The position numbers and the translations under genes were made by a program. 64,000 bases of DNA from Corythucha ciliata (Eukaryota > Arthropoda > Insecta > Hemiptera > Tingidae). The notes beneath the pieces were generated by a model. It was given only the letters and a program-made list of their open reading frames with translations, was not told the DNA's origin and made no database searches. The stretch covers positions 6,448,001 to 6,512,000 of the forward strand of contig CM075940.1 of the NCBI GenBank assembly GCA_038030265.1. Reading direction: 5' to 3'. Below are positions 46,890 to 59,569 of this stretch, one piece after another; position 1 is the first letter of the stretch; each line of letters starts with the position of its first letter.

Positions 46890-47066
46890 AAGTGTTTTTA
46901 TAAAATGTAACGCCTCAGCGGGAAATTAACGCGATTCCAGGAGCGAACTAGCGAATGCTCTCGAAACAGGGTAACAGCCGAATGAAGAATACGGAGGATT
47001 CTATGCTCCCCCCCCCCCAATTACTTTAATGAAAATGAAGCGTTGTCACATTAACCGGTTGATTAT

Positions 47067-47072
47067 AATAAA
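47067..47072 (+). terminator. Polyadenylation signal AATAAA
   Basis: A canonical AATAAA lies about 180 bp downstream of the TMEM26-like stop codon, a plausible 3' end signal for that gene. Confidence 0.4.
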
Positions 47073-47302
47073 ATTAGAACTTCACAAAAGGTCAAAGTCC
47101 TTCGAATCAAACCATGAACCGCCATGAAATGGCTCTTCCGGCGGGTGATTATTGCGATAGGGCAAAGGGGTAGGGAGGAGGGTGAATAAATTAAATCAGA
47201 AACTTGGGCTTAATGAATGGGACACTTAGTTCCCATCGTTCAAAACTTAGTTTTAGAGTGACGCGGTCAACTATTGATAACGCCTGTAAGTTGTACCAGT
47301 AA

Positions 47303-47530
47303 TGGGTACTGTGTGAGACTGAAGGGGAGTGTATAAAGAAGATTAATCAAACTATAGATGGTAAGTGAAGCAATTTAATTATAATATTGATTGTAAGTCT
47401 TATTTATTTGTTTTTGCTTCCTCGTTTCAAAGGTATAACAGTACCACCAGGTGTCAAGAAAGGTGAACTGCCGGATTTTGAGGGAGCATTAATGGATTGT
47501 AAGACCGAAACTGAGATGAATGCCTTCTGA
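47303..47530 (+). CDS. Last two exons of an unknown gene
   Basis: The frame open from 47303 (VLCETEGECIKKINQTID) ends at GATG|GTAAGT (47360). A 72-bp intron with a long pyrimidine tract ends TTTCAAAG, and the last exon 47433-47530 continues in phase (GITVPPGVKKGELPDFEGAL...) to a TGA. The strong donor, acceptor and phase match make this credible. The upstream boundary is unresolved: a TAA at 47300 precedes the frame and no canonical AG follows it, so the first visible exon may use an unusual acceptor. The acidic C-terminal sequence is not recognised. It lies downstream of the TMEM26-like gene on the same strand. Confidence 0.4.
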
Positions 47531-48569
47531 ACCAACCGGAACTACAGCAATTTCCATTATGCACACAAAGCAGAGTGACTTCACCAGCTTTGATCTGATA
47601 AGAGATTGGACCTTATATTTGTCACTTGACCCTCGACAGAGCAACTTCCCTTGGGTTCAATTTACCCCACGACACCAACCATCAAGGCCCCTAACAACGG
47701 GAAAAACACCGGAATCACGGGGGAACTCACTCAACTGATGCTCGTCTGGACAAGAGTCCCCTGTCCCCTCACTCGCTACCTATCTATTTTATTAGCCAGG
47801 TAGAGGAAGTTACCGGTACTTTTTCGGAAATCATTCAATTTGTAGGAAAAAATTAACACACAAGATAAGTGGACCGAAAACCTGAGATTTTCGTCGATGA
47901 ACAGGTTAGGCTACTACAGTAAATTGACGAGGCCCATTTCGCGTCAGCAATAGGGATCTTCTTAATTTGCAGGCCAAAAAAAAAAAAAAATGCACCAATC
48001 AAGCCCAAATTCGGCACCTGCACTTAAATGTGCATGTTTTGGTTTCAGGAAATCAAATTACCAGGGTTTGGGGTCTGAAAAACCACTGTTTTGGTTCAAC
48101 TGGCAGTCCCACACCACCACAATTTGAGTCAGGCGTCCAAACAGCAATTCATGGCTTACGGGGGTACATTAACTTTTACAGAGCTAAACATTCGGTTTCT
48201 TGGTGTTAAAGTAAAAGTTTTCGAGCTGAGAAAACAGATTTTGGCGCAAAACATATCCGGCTCCGTGGCCGAATAACCAGTTTTCAAGGAGCACGCGCCC
48301 TTATGCGGCACAATAAGAACCATGTAGAGGGGAGGGGGCAAAAAAAAAAACTTTCCAGCCGTTCTTATTTTTCGCCTCGGCAATCTCTACATCAGGAGCA
48401 ACAACAGCCGGGTGGGCAGAAGTCGTCGAAAGTCACTGCCCCTTGCAAAGACCCCAGCAAGACAGCACGCGTGAAGTATGGGCGGCCGGCGCATCAGGGC
48501 TTGACACTTGTCAAATTCACCCCCACATTAACAGGAAAATTTTGTTTATAGCGAGTAAGAACTCGTAGA
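47531..48569. other. No gene recognised; loose repeats
   Basis: Frames at 47520-48551 have no recognisable domain. An A tract of about 14 lies near 47977. Repeat-like words (AAACCACTGTTTTGG, GAAATCAAATTACC) appear at 48040-48090. Confidence 0.4.
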
Positions 48570-48838
48570 ATTGTCTTTTTGAAAAAGTCAAACTCATGAA
48601 ATTGGATTTTGAGAGAGCCAAAAATGAAAATTCAATGGTTTTTTAATTAATCAAATATGTGAAACGGATCATTTTTTAAAGAGGTAACCTCGAGAAATTG
48701 GGTTTTGAGCAATTCAAAACCCTTTAGCAGTTTTAGCTAAAACTAAATATTTCACCCCGAAACTGACGATTTAACGACAAACTGACGATTTTACCCAAAA
48801 AACTGACGATTTTACCCAAAAACTGACTATAGTGTAGC
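48570..48838. repeat. Tandem array, ~20-bp AAACTGACGATTTTACCC units
   Basis: Three nearly identical units of AAAACTGACGATTTTACCC lie at about 48775-48835. More diverged 30-bp words (ATGAAATTGGATTTTGAG) lie to the left. The array resumes at 49976 after an inserted element. Confidence 0.75.
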
Positions 48839-49975
48839 GGGTTCTTTTTGTTTTAAGAGATTTAACACGTTTATACATATACATATATATAAGTTGTAGA
48901 CAAGTGTCAAGATTAATTATTGGGTTTAATTCTTTTCTTATGACTGGTCAGAACTATCGACTGATTTCAATCGTAATTTAAATGATAAGTACATGGAACT
49001 TAGATCTACCGCGGCGGTACCGGGAACGCGACAAAGATTTGTTCAATAAATGAAATGTGGTTGTTAACGCCAGTTGGGTGGAGACGCACGGCGGGGGACA
49101 CAGAGGTTACCTCTGATTTTATTGTCTTTAAAGCTGTCTGATTTCGACGCGGATCATCCTCGGTCTTGAGACTTCTCGAAAAACTCTGGATAAGTAAGCC
49201 GCGTTGGTGAAAGTCGGAGTGACGTTCGAGATCGTACCCGGAAGAATACGTGCATTAAAAAAAAGGGGGGGACCTGGAATACAATCCTTTTGGTATTGTG
49301 TTGCTCGTGGGAGTGGCCTTCGCCGATTTCATCTTACTTTCGTCTCCCTTTTTTTGTGACGACGCTCGTTTACGTTTTCTTCACCCTTAGCCTCCTCGTG
49401 GGTGCTTCGATGTAATGTGGTGAGGTTAACCCTTCATTTACATAATTGTTAAAATAATAATTTCAAGTCCTTACTTTAGATCTTTTGACTTACTAAATGG
49501 ATATCTCTCCCAATTCCACGTGGTGACACCCGGATGGCAATTTCAAGGTATTTTGCAGCGAGGAAATCTTCTTTCGGGCTTTAGTCGACACGTCGGTGTC
49601 CTCCTCGTTTCACGTCCCTCGTACGACTCAATCAGCTCATGCGGCAACAACGTATAGCTCTCCGAGGAACCGCCGAATATTTGGCTCGTATAATGTTCGA
49701 ACAGGTGGGTCTATTATCCCGAAATCGCGTATTATCACTTGTTGACACTTCTTGTCATCAAGTTTTTTTATATTCATTTACGCTTAAATATATTATGATT
49801 TTTGGTTAAATAGGCACACTTTACAATGACATTCAACACGACAGAGGGTCGAACATCGTCTCGCTAGAACACCGGGAAAGAAGATTTGTATTAACTTTAG
49901 CTGTATCTTTCAGACATTATAAGGACCACATTAAATTATGGTGTTTTCTTTATTTCATCTTTGTATTTCACATTG
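48839..49975 (+). mobile_element. Probable LTR-retroelement fragment
   Basis: A 1.1-kb block without the array's motif interrupts it. It starts TGTAGCGGGTTC, a common LTR start, and has a TATATA-rich patch. An AATAAA near 49043 is followed by a GC-rich region. At about 49520-49535, GTGGTGACACCCGG resembles the primer-binding-site neighbourhood of some Ty3/gypsy elements. The following 150 bp has an open frame rich in S, R and T that could be the start of gag. No 3' LTR or pol was found and no target duplication was confirmed, so this is tentative. Confidence 0.35.
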
Positions 49976-50170
49976 TGGTACAGCAAAAAACTGACAATTT
50001 TGAAATTGGAGGTTTTACCCCGAGACTGGTTATTTTACCCCAAAACTGGATATTTTACTCCAAAACAAATAATTTTCAACAGAAACTGGCATTTCCCTCT
50101 AGAAAACACACGTTTTCCCCAAAATGAGCGATTTTACACGAAACCGGCAACTGTTCTAATTAAAATGAGA
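49976..50170. repeat. Continuation of ~20-bp AAACTG(G/A) array
   Basis: CAAAAAACTGACAATTTTGA, ACCCCGAGACTGGTTATTTT and ACCCCAAAACTGGATATTTT follow at about 20-21 bp spacing. The open frame at 49961-50227 is a by-product of the array. Confidence 0.65.
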
Positions 50171-53100
50171 CTTTTGAAATCGAAGATTGGTGCAGAAATG
50201 GAGCCAAAATATAGGGACGAAGTTTAGGCGAGGGGGGCTGGAAAGGGGTCGAGGAAACCCGTCTGAAACCTCGTCTTAAGGGGTAAACTGTAAGTTTCCA
50301 CTCTGCTCCTAGGATAAAATTGGCCTTTTCAAGTCCGATTGTAGGAATGACTTGACAGATTCCAGGCCAAATCTCCCATGGGCGGTCACCGGGGTGATCT
50401 GGAGAATTGAGTTTTGTCGCACCATTGAATTACCGAGGGGGTGCAAGTGCACCCGCCAGCCTTCACCTAGATCCGGCTCTGTTTGATGCACCAGGCCAGA
50501 TTCACGGCTCTTCTTATGCTAATAATAATCTAAGAATATAAAAAATGGCATAACAGGTAATGTCTCTAAAATCATTAATAATAATCATAATATTTAAGGA
50601 GTATCGTAGACCCCAGGTGTCTTTCAAACGCAGTTTATGCTTTTTTGAGGAATAAGCAAAATAACACTGAGGTTGGGATTGATGGCTTAAAATTAAAGAA
50701 GCGAAGTATTCGGCGGTTAATGTATTATGGGAAGAGGGAAGGTTCAATGAAAATTCGATCGTTATATCTGAATGGGAACCTAAGCGCTGACGAAAATATA
50801 TTTTGTGAGGGAAACGCTGAAAGTTTGAAAACTTGTGATTTCTGCCATAAATCTTTGATAATTTTTTTGATCTGTTTTGTAAGAAAAAAAAATGTCGGGA
50901 GTTGAGAACTGCTTATTCTCCCATCGCTGGTTATACACCCATAGGGAGTTGAGACGAAGCCCGTGGTGATGCGAGTTATATCCCTTCCAAACTTTCATGA
51001 CTATGCTTCGGATAAAAATATATTTATCCGTATACAGATGGGGATAATTAATCATCATTCCTTTCCTAAAAATATGTATGCCTTGAGAAACTCGGCGTCT
51101 ATTACATCTGATTTCAATCTGAAAGAGATGTTTCCTATGCATACAACGTCGCGTGCTTCGAGTATTTTTTTAAAAATACACCAGCTGTTAATATATATAT
51201 TTTTTGCACCATTCCTTTTCCCTAACCGCCCTATGCGCTTTCACTTCCTACCTAACGATGAATAAAATGAAGATACTTCAAATCTGAACGATGAGATGGC
51301 CCTTGTACCGTAGGGCCCATTATTGAAGAACAAGATCTTTTCTTGGTTGTCCTATTAAAAAATCAGGAAGGCAAAATAAAATGTTCATTTGGGTTTTTTC
51401 TAAACGTGTAAGCCAGTATTTTGAATTTATGATGATCCCTTCACTGAATACAAATGAGTTTATTAACTTTTTTGTCGCTTGTATATTGTCAATTATGACA
51501 ACAATAAGCACGGGTATAGGCCAGTAGATGTAGCACTGGTACAGAATGTTCGAATTTTATAGGTTTCGCACGAAAGTTGAGTTACATTTTTTTTTTTTCG
51601 ACAGTTGTACAAACTTTCTAACATTTGTAAGAGGGTGGGAAGGGGAGGGAGAAATAAACGCTTTTCTTCCTTTCAAACCATCACTTTCCCACGCCCCAAC
51701 CCTCTCTCGTCGCCCAGGAGAGGATTCACCAAAAACTCGTAGTTCAGAAAGTAACTTGATCCTCAATTTTTCACTAATGATGGACGGCCATATGTTGGAG
51801 TGTATCTAAATCGTACAACTTCCCCTCCTACTTTTTTTTTTTTTCTTGAGACACGGAAGATTGTTCTATTTTTAATCAGGCGGCTTTCGTAATGACCAGA
51901 GAGAAGATTCGATTTGATCGTCAAATATTGCTTGTCTCAAGTCACCTGGAAAGAGTTACTGCTGAAGTCTTTCAAGTTTTATCCCGTTCAGGAATTTGTA
52001 GCGTCCTTTAAGGTGGACGGAGGGGACGAGAGAGACATTTCTGCCCCCCCCCCCTTTCATTTACCTTTACAAACCGAGAAAGAGGGGGGTAGTATTTGAT
52101 ATATTTTAATCAAAATATAGTGAATTCTAGTGAATTAGGAAGCAATCGTTTAAGTGGCTGGAGAAAACTTCCTTAGAAGGATTCCGCTCAGTGGGAAAAG
52201 AGGGTTTCTGAGGGAAGAGTGATAAAAAAAAAAGGGAAAGAGAAGGAAGCTGAGAATATAGGAGAGGAGGGCATGAATAAAAAAGAAAGGTTCAGTTATC
52301 CTCAAAATATAGGGCAAGAAAAGAAGAATACATAAATGTGCGAAGGTAATTTAAATATTAATACTTTTTCGCGTGGACACATTAGGGGCCAAGGGAGACA
52401 GAGACCTGAAGGTTAGCCTGTCTGAAAGAGAACATAAAAGTGAATTTATTTTTCTAATTTATATAAATTTAATAACTAGAGTATTGTTAAGAAAAAAAAG
52501 GGGGCTCGTGCATCTCTTCTTTTTCATCGTTGTTTGTTCTATTCTTTATTTAACAAGAGTGAAAAAGTGAGAGCTGCGGGATCGTACAGTTAGAAGGAGT
52601 TGAAGTGTTGTCGAAGGAGGATTGGGGGCTCTTAATCTTTAATTTTTTCCCCTCTAGGAATTCCCTCTAGCCATAGGCTCACACATCTACGATTTTGTTA
52701 CTGCACGCGCCTCGCCCCACCGTCCTTCTTCTTCCCCCAGGAGAGATTGGAGAGACCTAAATTATTCATTAGTATTCTGGAAGAACTCATTTTTTCCAAT
52801 AAAGTGAAGAACTCAGTTTCGAATTCATCGGCTGCGTTTAAAAAGGACGAAGGCAATAAAGCTACGATTAAATAAATAAACTTTATCTTCTTGAGCAAGT
52901 TTAAGCTCTTCGAAGATTGATACAGAATTTATCAAGTCGATAGAAAATCTCTATTGTTCCATTAGGAACAACCTTTTTATGTCAATTAATGCATTTAATT
53001 TCCTGGTTTGTTCAAATTCCATGATTAAACAATGTATTTTCTTTTTATTTGCTTTTTTTTATATACTTATAAAATAAACGTAGCATTACTAAGGAAAAAG

Positions 53101-56100
53101 CGTCAGTTTGTAAAACAATACTGACATTGCTACTTCTCTACTAGGCCTCCATTTACTGAGATGGGCTGCGAGGCTTCGTGGAGTGAGAGAGAGGAGGTAT
53201 AAGCTCAATTGCCCTGGGTCTTGGCGAAGAAGAAAAAGATTGCTCTATCTCTCGTTTACCAGTGTTGTGAATGGTGAGGATGGGGATGGAAGGGAAGTCC
53301 TGGAATTGGGATAGAGTGTTAGAACAATCTGATCTGTGAAGTAATGTTGTTAAGCAGGTAAAAGTGTTATTAAAAACTTTGCTCAATCCGTTACATTTAA
53401 ATGAAATCCCATCTGGTCAATTTACAAGCAATTAATGTGTTTCCATTCCCTCTCGTAGAGTTAAGGGTTAAGGAAGCGCTTCTTTTTTGGAATCTGCGAG
53501 AAAGTTTCAAGATTAAACAGGTATTTTATTAATGGGAACTCTTGGAGATATATGTTAACGTCGATAACAACTTAAGTTTTCAAGAATTGATTCAAAAGGC
53601 CTAAAGATAAACTTAGCGTGCCTTATCATTCGAGCTTTCTTTTGTGCTTCAAGCCCTAAATCATCCAGATATTTCTTAGAGTTTCCCAATGCGATAGGGA
53701 AACGTTTTCTTCGCTTATTAAAATTCTTTTTATTTCTTTTATGGATATTCCGAGCTCATCACATTACACTTTATTCATTTCCTCTTATTGTTAGTATGGT
53801 CATTAGGAAGGTGGGTTTCGTGTGAGTTGTGGAGGGGGATAACGAGTGTGTGCCCCAGTGGAAATATCTCTGGCAACTAAAAACCCCGGAAGGAATTTTT
53901 CCGTAACTATCAAAAACGTTGCCAAAGCGCCATCGTAGCGGTCCACCATTTAACCTCTAGTATAATTATTTTCTAAAAGAAGGAGGTGGATGTGTTGGCT
54001 AGCACGTGGTCTTTTATTTACAGTGGCAGGCCAAATCGCGCTTCAGCGTTTTTTTATGCATTTCAGCAGTAGGACCGCTCATTAAATCGTTTAATAGCTC
54101 AAAAATTGATTTTTAGTACACTCACAGCCGGATCTAAACAGTTTTAGGGCACGGGTTTGAATCCTTGATGCTATTGAATCCGTGATCTTCATGCCCTGAG
54201 TACGGATCATTGGAGGGTAGTCTATGATGGATGGGATTGGCGGAGGAAATGACCAGACATGTGCTCCGCGGGCACGTTACTCGGGCTTGGACAGTGGTGA
54301 CTTTGGATGAATTAAATTGAGGTACGGAAAAGTGCCCTGAGGTGTTCAAGGGCGGTGTTCGTTGGCCCGGAGGAGGGACGCAAAAAGGGGGTTAAGTGGG
54401 CCTTTTTCAAAGTGTTCAAATTCGAGCTGGACGTGGCTTATGGGTGCCTATGGACAATGGTCAATTGCCGAATGCAGTCAACCCCGACCAAAACGCATCC
54501 ATTTGGAAGTAAAAGATAAAATGATTGTTTTTCGTCGTCAATTCTAGAGCGGTCCAGCAAGGCTCTTTCTTGGGCCTCAGTTGTGGGCGTGCCGTCCGTA
54601 CAAGAGCCCAAGCGTTGAAGTTGACGGTTGCAGCACGGAGAGAGCCTCTTCAGGGGCCTCGGAGAGCGCCCTTTCTCAATTTTAGCTGCGAAATAACGCT
54701 TTTATAACTTAAGAATCCTCAATTTCGTACCTACGCTACTGGCTGGAAAACGTAAAGGTATGATTTGGCGGTTCTGCACGCACAGTATGGATGGCAGTGC
54801 GTATTTTCCTGTAGACTCTAAAACCTCCCACAAATTGCTGTGAAATTTTTACCTCAAAACCACCTTGTCGTTTCGGGATATTCAGTCCACCGCGACATGT
54901 TAGCGACTGATGCAACTAGAAAGAAGGCTTGTAAAAAAAAAAGTAAAGAACACGGTAGGAATGTGAGGAGAGGATTCCAACTTAACTTCTAATACTTTCA
55001 CTCCGTGGCAATTGAGGTGACTGGTATGCAAACTGTTGAACTATTTAAAACATTTTTTTCTACGATGAGACTCCTTTTTCTTTTCACCAAATAACTGGGC
55101 GAAAATAAACTAGGGCAAAGGCAAAAATGACTTGAAAAACTTTCTTAAATACCGTCTCGCGTTCCAAACTCTTTTTCTTTTTCTTTCTTTCAAGAAAGTG
55201 AACAGCAGAAGGGTGTGAAAGCAAGGTAACATTTTCTTGCTAACTCGATTTACTTGGACCTATAGTTCTTATCTGCAACTATTAATTTTGATTGAAAATA
55301 GAACGAAAGAGCAGCGGGAGGGAACCTTTGAGTTTACACAAAGCTTAAGCAACATTGCGTTGCGTGGAGTGTAGCATAAAAGGAAATCGCTGATGTGCGT
55401 GATTCGACAAAACATCAGTTTCACGGGCAAAATTAAAGATTGAAGCAAAAAAAAAATCGACGTGAAAAGAGAAAAAAAAACGTGCGATACACTGTTTTGA
55501 CGTATGTCCGCACTTTTCACTGTCCCCCGCCACTCATCCCTCACAATCCATCAAAAGTACACAATTAGCAACCCTGAAATTAAAATTGAACGCCCTGTAA
55601 TTTCAGTTCAAGAAATACCTTTTATAAAGAAGGCTCTATTTGATTACAATCAGTTAACAATTGAAACGGAGACTCTTCTCGTATTTCCAGCATAAGGCAA
55701 AATGTAATATGTATTACATAAAAAGATGACTCTCGTATAAAGTGCAAAAAAAAGTTACACACAATCTGTTCTCGCTATTTTCCTTTAGTAAAAACGCGTC
55801 TTTTATTATTTCCAATGTTTCAAAAATATTCATTTTTCCATTTCCCAGACTAAACTCCCCCTCCTTACCGTCATCGCCGCAGCTAAATTGGATTATTCAA
55901 TAAGACAACCCCAAGGTGACAAAATACAAGGCCCTTCTGAATTTCACATGTGGTTCGTTAGCTCAACACGTTAAAAGCGTCAGATTCTTCTTAAATATTC
56001 AATTCCATTACCCAGAAAGCGTTTAAACAAAGAGGAAAATCTAAAACTTGGGCTTAGGCTTTGTTACCTTCGTTTTTAATTTAAGAGATAAGTCGGCATG

Positions 56101-58199
56101 AAACGAAAGCTTACAACTTGGGACTCACGGGCTTATCAGAAGACGCATTAATGTGAAGTCAAGTGACTCTACTTTGTGTGAGGGGAAAGTGCTTTCAAAA
56201 GCCTAATTTATTGTGCAGAACAAAAAATGTACCACTTAGGAATTAGCTCATGTAAAATTGAAGGTTTTATCCAAACTCATTCAGCATATAGCACACGATT
56301 TTCGAATTGAAAATCCATTTTTTCTCTCGCGAATACCGCACCAGACTTATGAATATTGCAAACATAACACCCCATCGACTAGTCTGCTGAAGCAGATGGA
56401 GGTTCACTGAAGTCATTGACAATTAATGTACTTCACTTTGTGAACAACAATTCCTGAAGGATATTCTTTGAAAGTGATCTCTTCCCTTCTCTAACAGCCC
56501 CACGATCATTTTTATACTCGAAAAACATCAAGTTAATTTAATAATAAAACAGCGTCGTGTTGCGTTCTAGAATTAAATGTCAAAGGATTCCTTCTTCTTG
56601 ACAAAAATTAACCCACTACCCCCCGCCTGTCCCTACCGTCGCACGTCACCGGACTTGTATTCTCCTTATTCTTTCTCTCTTCGTGCTTGTAAAGTTTCAG
56701 CAAAGCGTGGGAATTATCAAGTGTCATTCATCTTTCATCAAAATGAACCCATTATGTAAAGTTTCATTGACACTCTTTTGACTTAAATTCAATCCAGTTC
56801 GCTCGCCTCCCTAATAGAATGTCTGAAAAGGAAGAATTTCAAGACTGTGCGAAAGGACCGGAGTTAAGGGTTTTAATTTACCAGCTGTCGAGTTCATTCA
56901 AAGGTGTTTTAGACTAGTTAGCGGACGTTTTTGAATCAAGTCGACGAGTTTATCTCGCCAAAGAGAGGCTTATTGCACCATCAGTTATGCTTTTCATAAC
57001 CACGTTTCTTTAAATAGATTCGTAGAGGATTAGTGTTGGTGTTATCAATAGCAGGGCCTTCTTGAGGCAATGAAAAAACTTCCACTGAGTCATTAGATGT
57101 AGATGACTCCCCTCGTATTTCTTCTCTTTAAACCTCTGCGAATAGTGAAAAGAGGGCAACATATAGTCTTTGGAAAAACAAAACAAAAAACCATCAGTTA
57201 GTCAATTTGTATTTTGTAACTTTAAAAAGCAGTTCAACCTCATTTTGAAAACGATCGAACGAACGTTTACTCGAAGAAAAACAGGAAGAGCTCCACTCCC
57301 CCCCCCCCTTTTTTTTTCGATAGCACCCGGTGTGCTAGGCGTATCATGAATAAAATAAAGAAAATGGGATTGTCTTTTGCTGCTGGAGGCAATTGTCTTA
57401 AATGTTGTCAGTAAAGCGATGCTTTTATACATTTTACCCCACTTTACTGGGGTTAAATTTACTAAACAACTTTTTATCTTATTGCAGTTTGTATTTCCAT
57501 TATAGCATTATCCAAGTAAGAAGAATCCACTGGAGCGATAAATTGATAATTTTTCACGAACTTCAAAGCGTTTTCACATGCTGTAAATATTTTCATTTTA
57601 ATCCCCCTACCGTCCCACCAATCTCAATCCATCAGAGTTTAAACCCTCTCTATAAACGGAAATAAATGGAGTTTATCAATCTTTTCTAAATAGCAGAATA
57701 GAGCCAATGGCTCTCTATCCGCCCCGCCCCCTACCAGCACGTAAAGAGGTTCATTTGAAATATGCTCATTTACGTTGATAAATTGAATGCGTCTAACCCC
57801 GCATATGCTGAGCGTACGAGAGAGGAAAAAAATCGACTTTAGAAGTGGGGCGTTTTATCTGCCGGATGAAGGGGGACGAGTTCGTATAGTTGGGGAATGA
57901 GATTTCAGAGTGCAACAATTCAACAAAATATTTGTGACACCACTTGACAGTTTGGTCATGAGCAGAAATGGCTAGAAAACATGTTAAAAGGACTCTCAGG
58001 TGAGGGTCAAGAAGAGAAAACTGACTCTGTTTTCTTTCTGAGATTGAATTTCTACAAATATTTTGTGTTTGACTAAAAAATAAAAATATAAGGCTGAATT
58101 TTGGTAGAATGACATTCTTTACTCTGTGACTGTGATAATTATTATCGTGAGACAGGGATGTAGCCAGCCCTAGGAGGTTCTAGAGACCCCAGCAAAAGA
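50171..58199. other. Long stretch with no gene recognised
   Basis: Long AT-rich frames on both strands at 50.6-51.3 kb mirror one another and look non-coding. GC-richer patches at 50300-50490 (with a GGGTGCA/TGCACCC hairpin) and 54130-54670 have no identifiable content. A minus frame at 53386-53153 is serine/proline-rich and unassigned. C tracts lie at about 52046 and 57299. CAGGGATGTAGCCAGCCC near 58155 resembles a hAT-type terminus. Confidence 0.4.
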
Positions 58200-59460
58200 A
58201 CTGGTAGTTCATTAAATCAGAAATTGGCGCATAAATCGTCAAATTCTTCGCCCGAAACTGAGTTTTCACAAAAAGGGTCGTAATAAAAAACTGACATCTT
58301 CGCTAGGAAACTATCGCGCGGTTTTAGCCTTCTATTCCTGATTTTCTATCCGAAAACTGACAATGCTTTCGCCGGAATCGATACTTGTAGCAAAGGCGCT
58401 TGGCACTCAAATATACGGGGTGTCCGACTTTTCGTCAATGTCTTGTCTGAGAGACGTAAAAATCCAACATGTTTTAACCAAACAATAACGATTTTCAACT
58501 CAAAACTGACGTTTTTTAACCCAAGATTGTAGATTTCTTCACTCCAAGTGATTACGCCTAAACTAAAGATTTCGCAGCACAACTGGCAATTTTAAACCCC
58601 AAGGCTTTACCCCCAAAAACTGATGATTTCACCCTAAAACTGTCGGGTTCAACCCAAACTGATGAAAAACGAAAAAACTGACGATTTTACCCTGAAACTT
58701 ATTGCGGTTCCGCCCAAAAAAGAATATTTTATCTCAAAACTGTATATTTTACTTCAAAACTGACAATATCACAGCAAAACTGGCGTTTTTCCGTAAACAG
58801 ATGCGAAGACTTTCACTATAATGTACTTGATGGCTGGGCAACGGTAAGCACCTAATCAAAATTGGGGGAAAAGGAGCATGAAAGGGGCTGGGCACTTATC
58901 GCTTCCCCTACCTGTACCTCTGTCAATCGCACCCAGTTTCACTCGTAAGATGATTTTACACCAAATCTAACGACTCTGTCTTGAAAACTGACTACTTCAA
59001 CACAAAACTGACGATTTCAAGCCAAAGCTGACATTTGATATCAAAACTGCTGATTTCACTATAATACTGGTGATTTTACCAACCGTTAAACTAATTTTAT
59101 CAGTTTTCCCCCAAAAAGAAAACGTTTACCCTGAAACTGGAGGTTTTACCTAAAAACGGGCAATTTCATCACGTAACTGACGATTTCACCTTTAAAAAAA
59201 AATTCAGTGGGTTCACCTCGAACATGGCGATTTTTGCTAAAAATGCCGATTTAATCGCGAAAATTGCGATGTAGGCTCGTGTCGTCCACATGGGTTCAAA
59301 GTTCCGTTTATCCTTAAGCTGAGCTTAAGAACGCTTAAACGGACATTTTCGACCCGGCCCTCAAGCGCAAAAATTGCGATTTTAGCACAGAAATGGAGAT
59401 TTTAGTTGCCTCTAAAATTGTGATTTTGGCCAAATACTGGCAATTTTACCACTAAGCTGG
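58200..59460. repeat. Degenerate ~20-bp tandem array, AAACTGACGATTTTACCC orientation
   Basis: Units such as AAAACTGATGATTTCACCCT, AAAACTGACAATATCACAG and AAACTGACGATTTTACCCTG follow one another for about 1.2 kb at 20-21 bp spacing. Divergence is heavy, so an exact-match finder may miss it. The phrase is the complement of that used from 59570 on. Confidence 0.75.
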
Positions 59461-59569
59461 GGATTTCAGGTTTTTTGGGGGTTTTATGAGAGAAGCAAAA
59501 TCTGAAAAAAAGTGCTTTTTTAGTTGACTCAGATCTGCAAGCGTTGCCATTTTTTATGGCGCTAATAGC

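Noticed and set aside
46021..46920. Chemosensory (gustatory-type) receptor reading of the multi-pass protein
   Set aside because: The characteristic C-terminal receptor motif is absent, while landmarks match TMEM26 in order.
50645..51265. Overlapping 86-120 codon frames on both strands
   Set aside because: They are AT-driven frames mirrored on the two strands, with no domain, and are best seen as chance.
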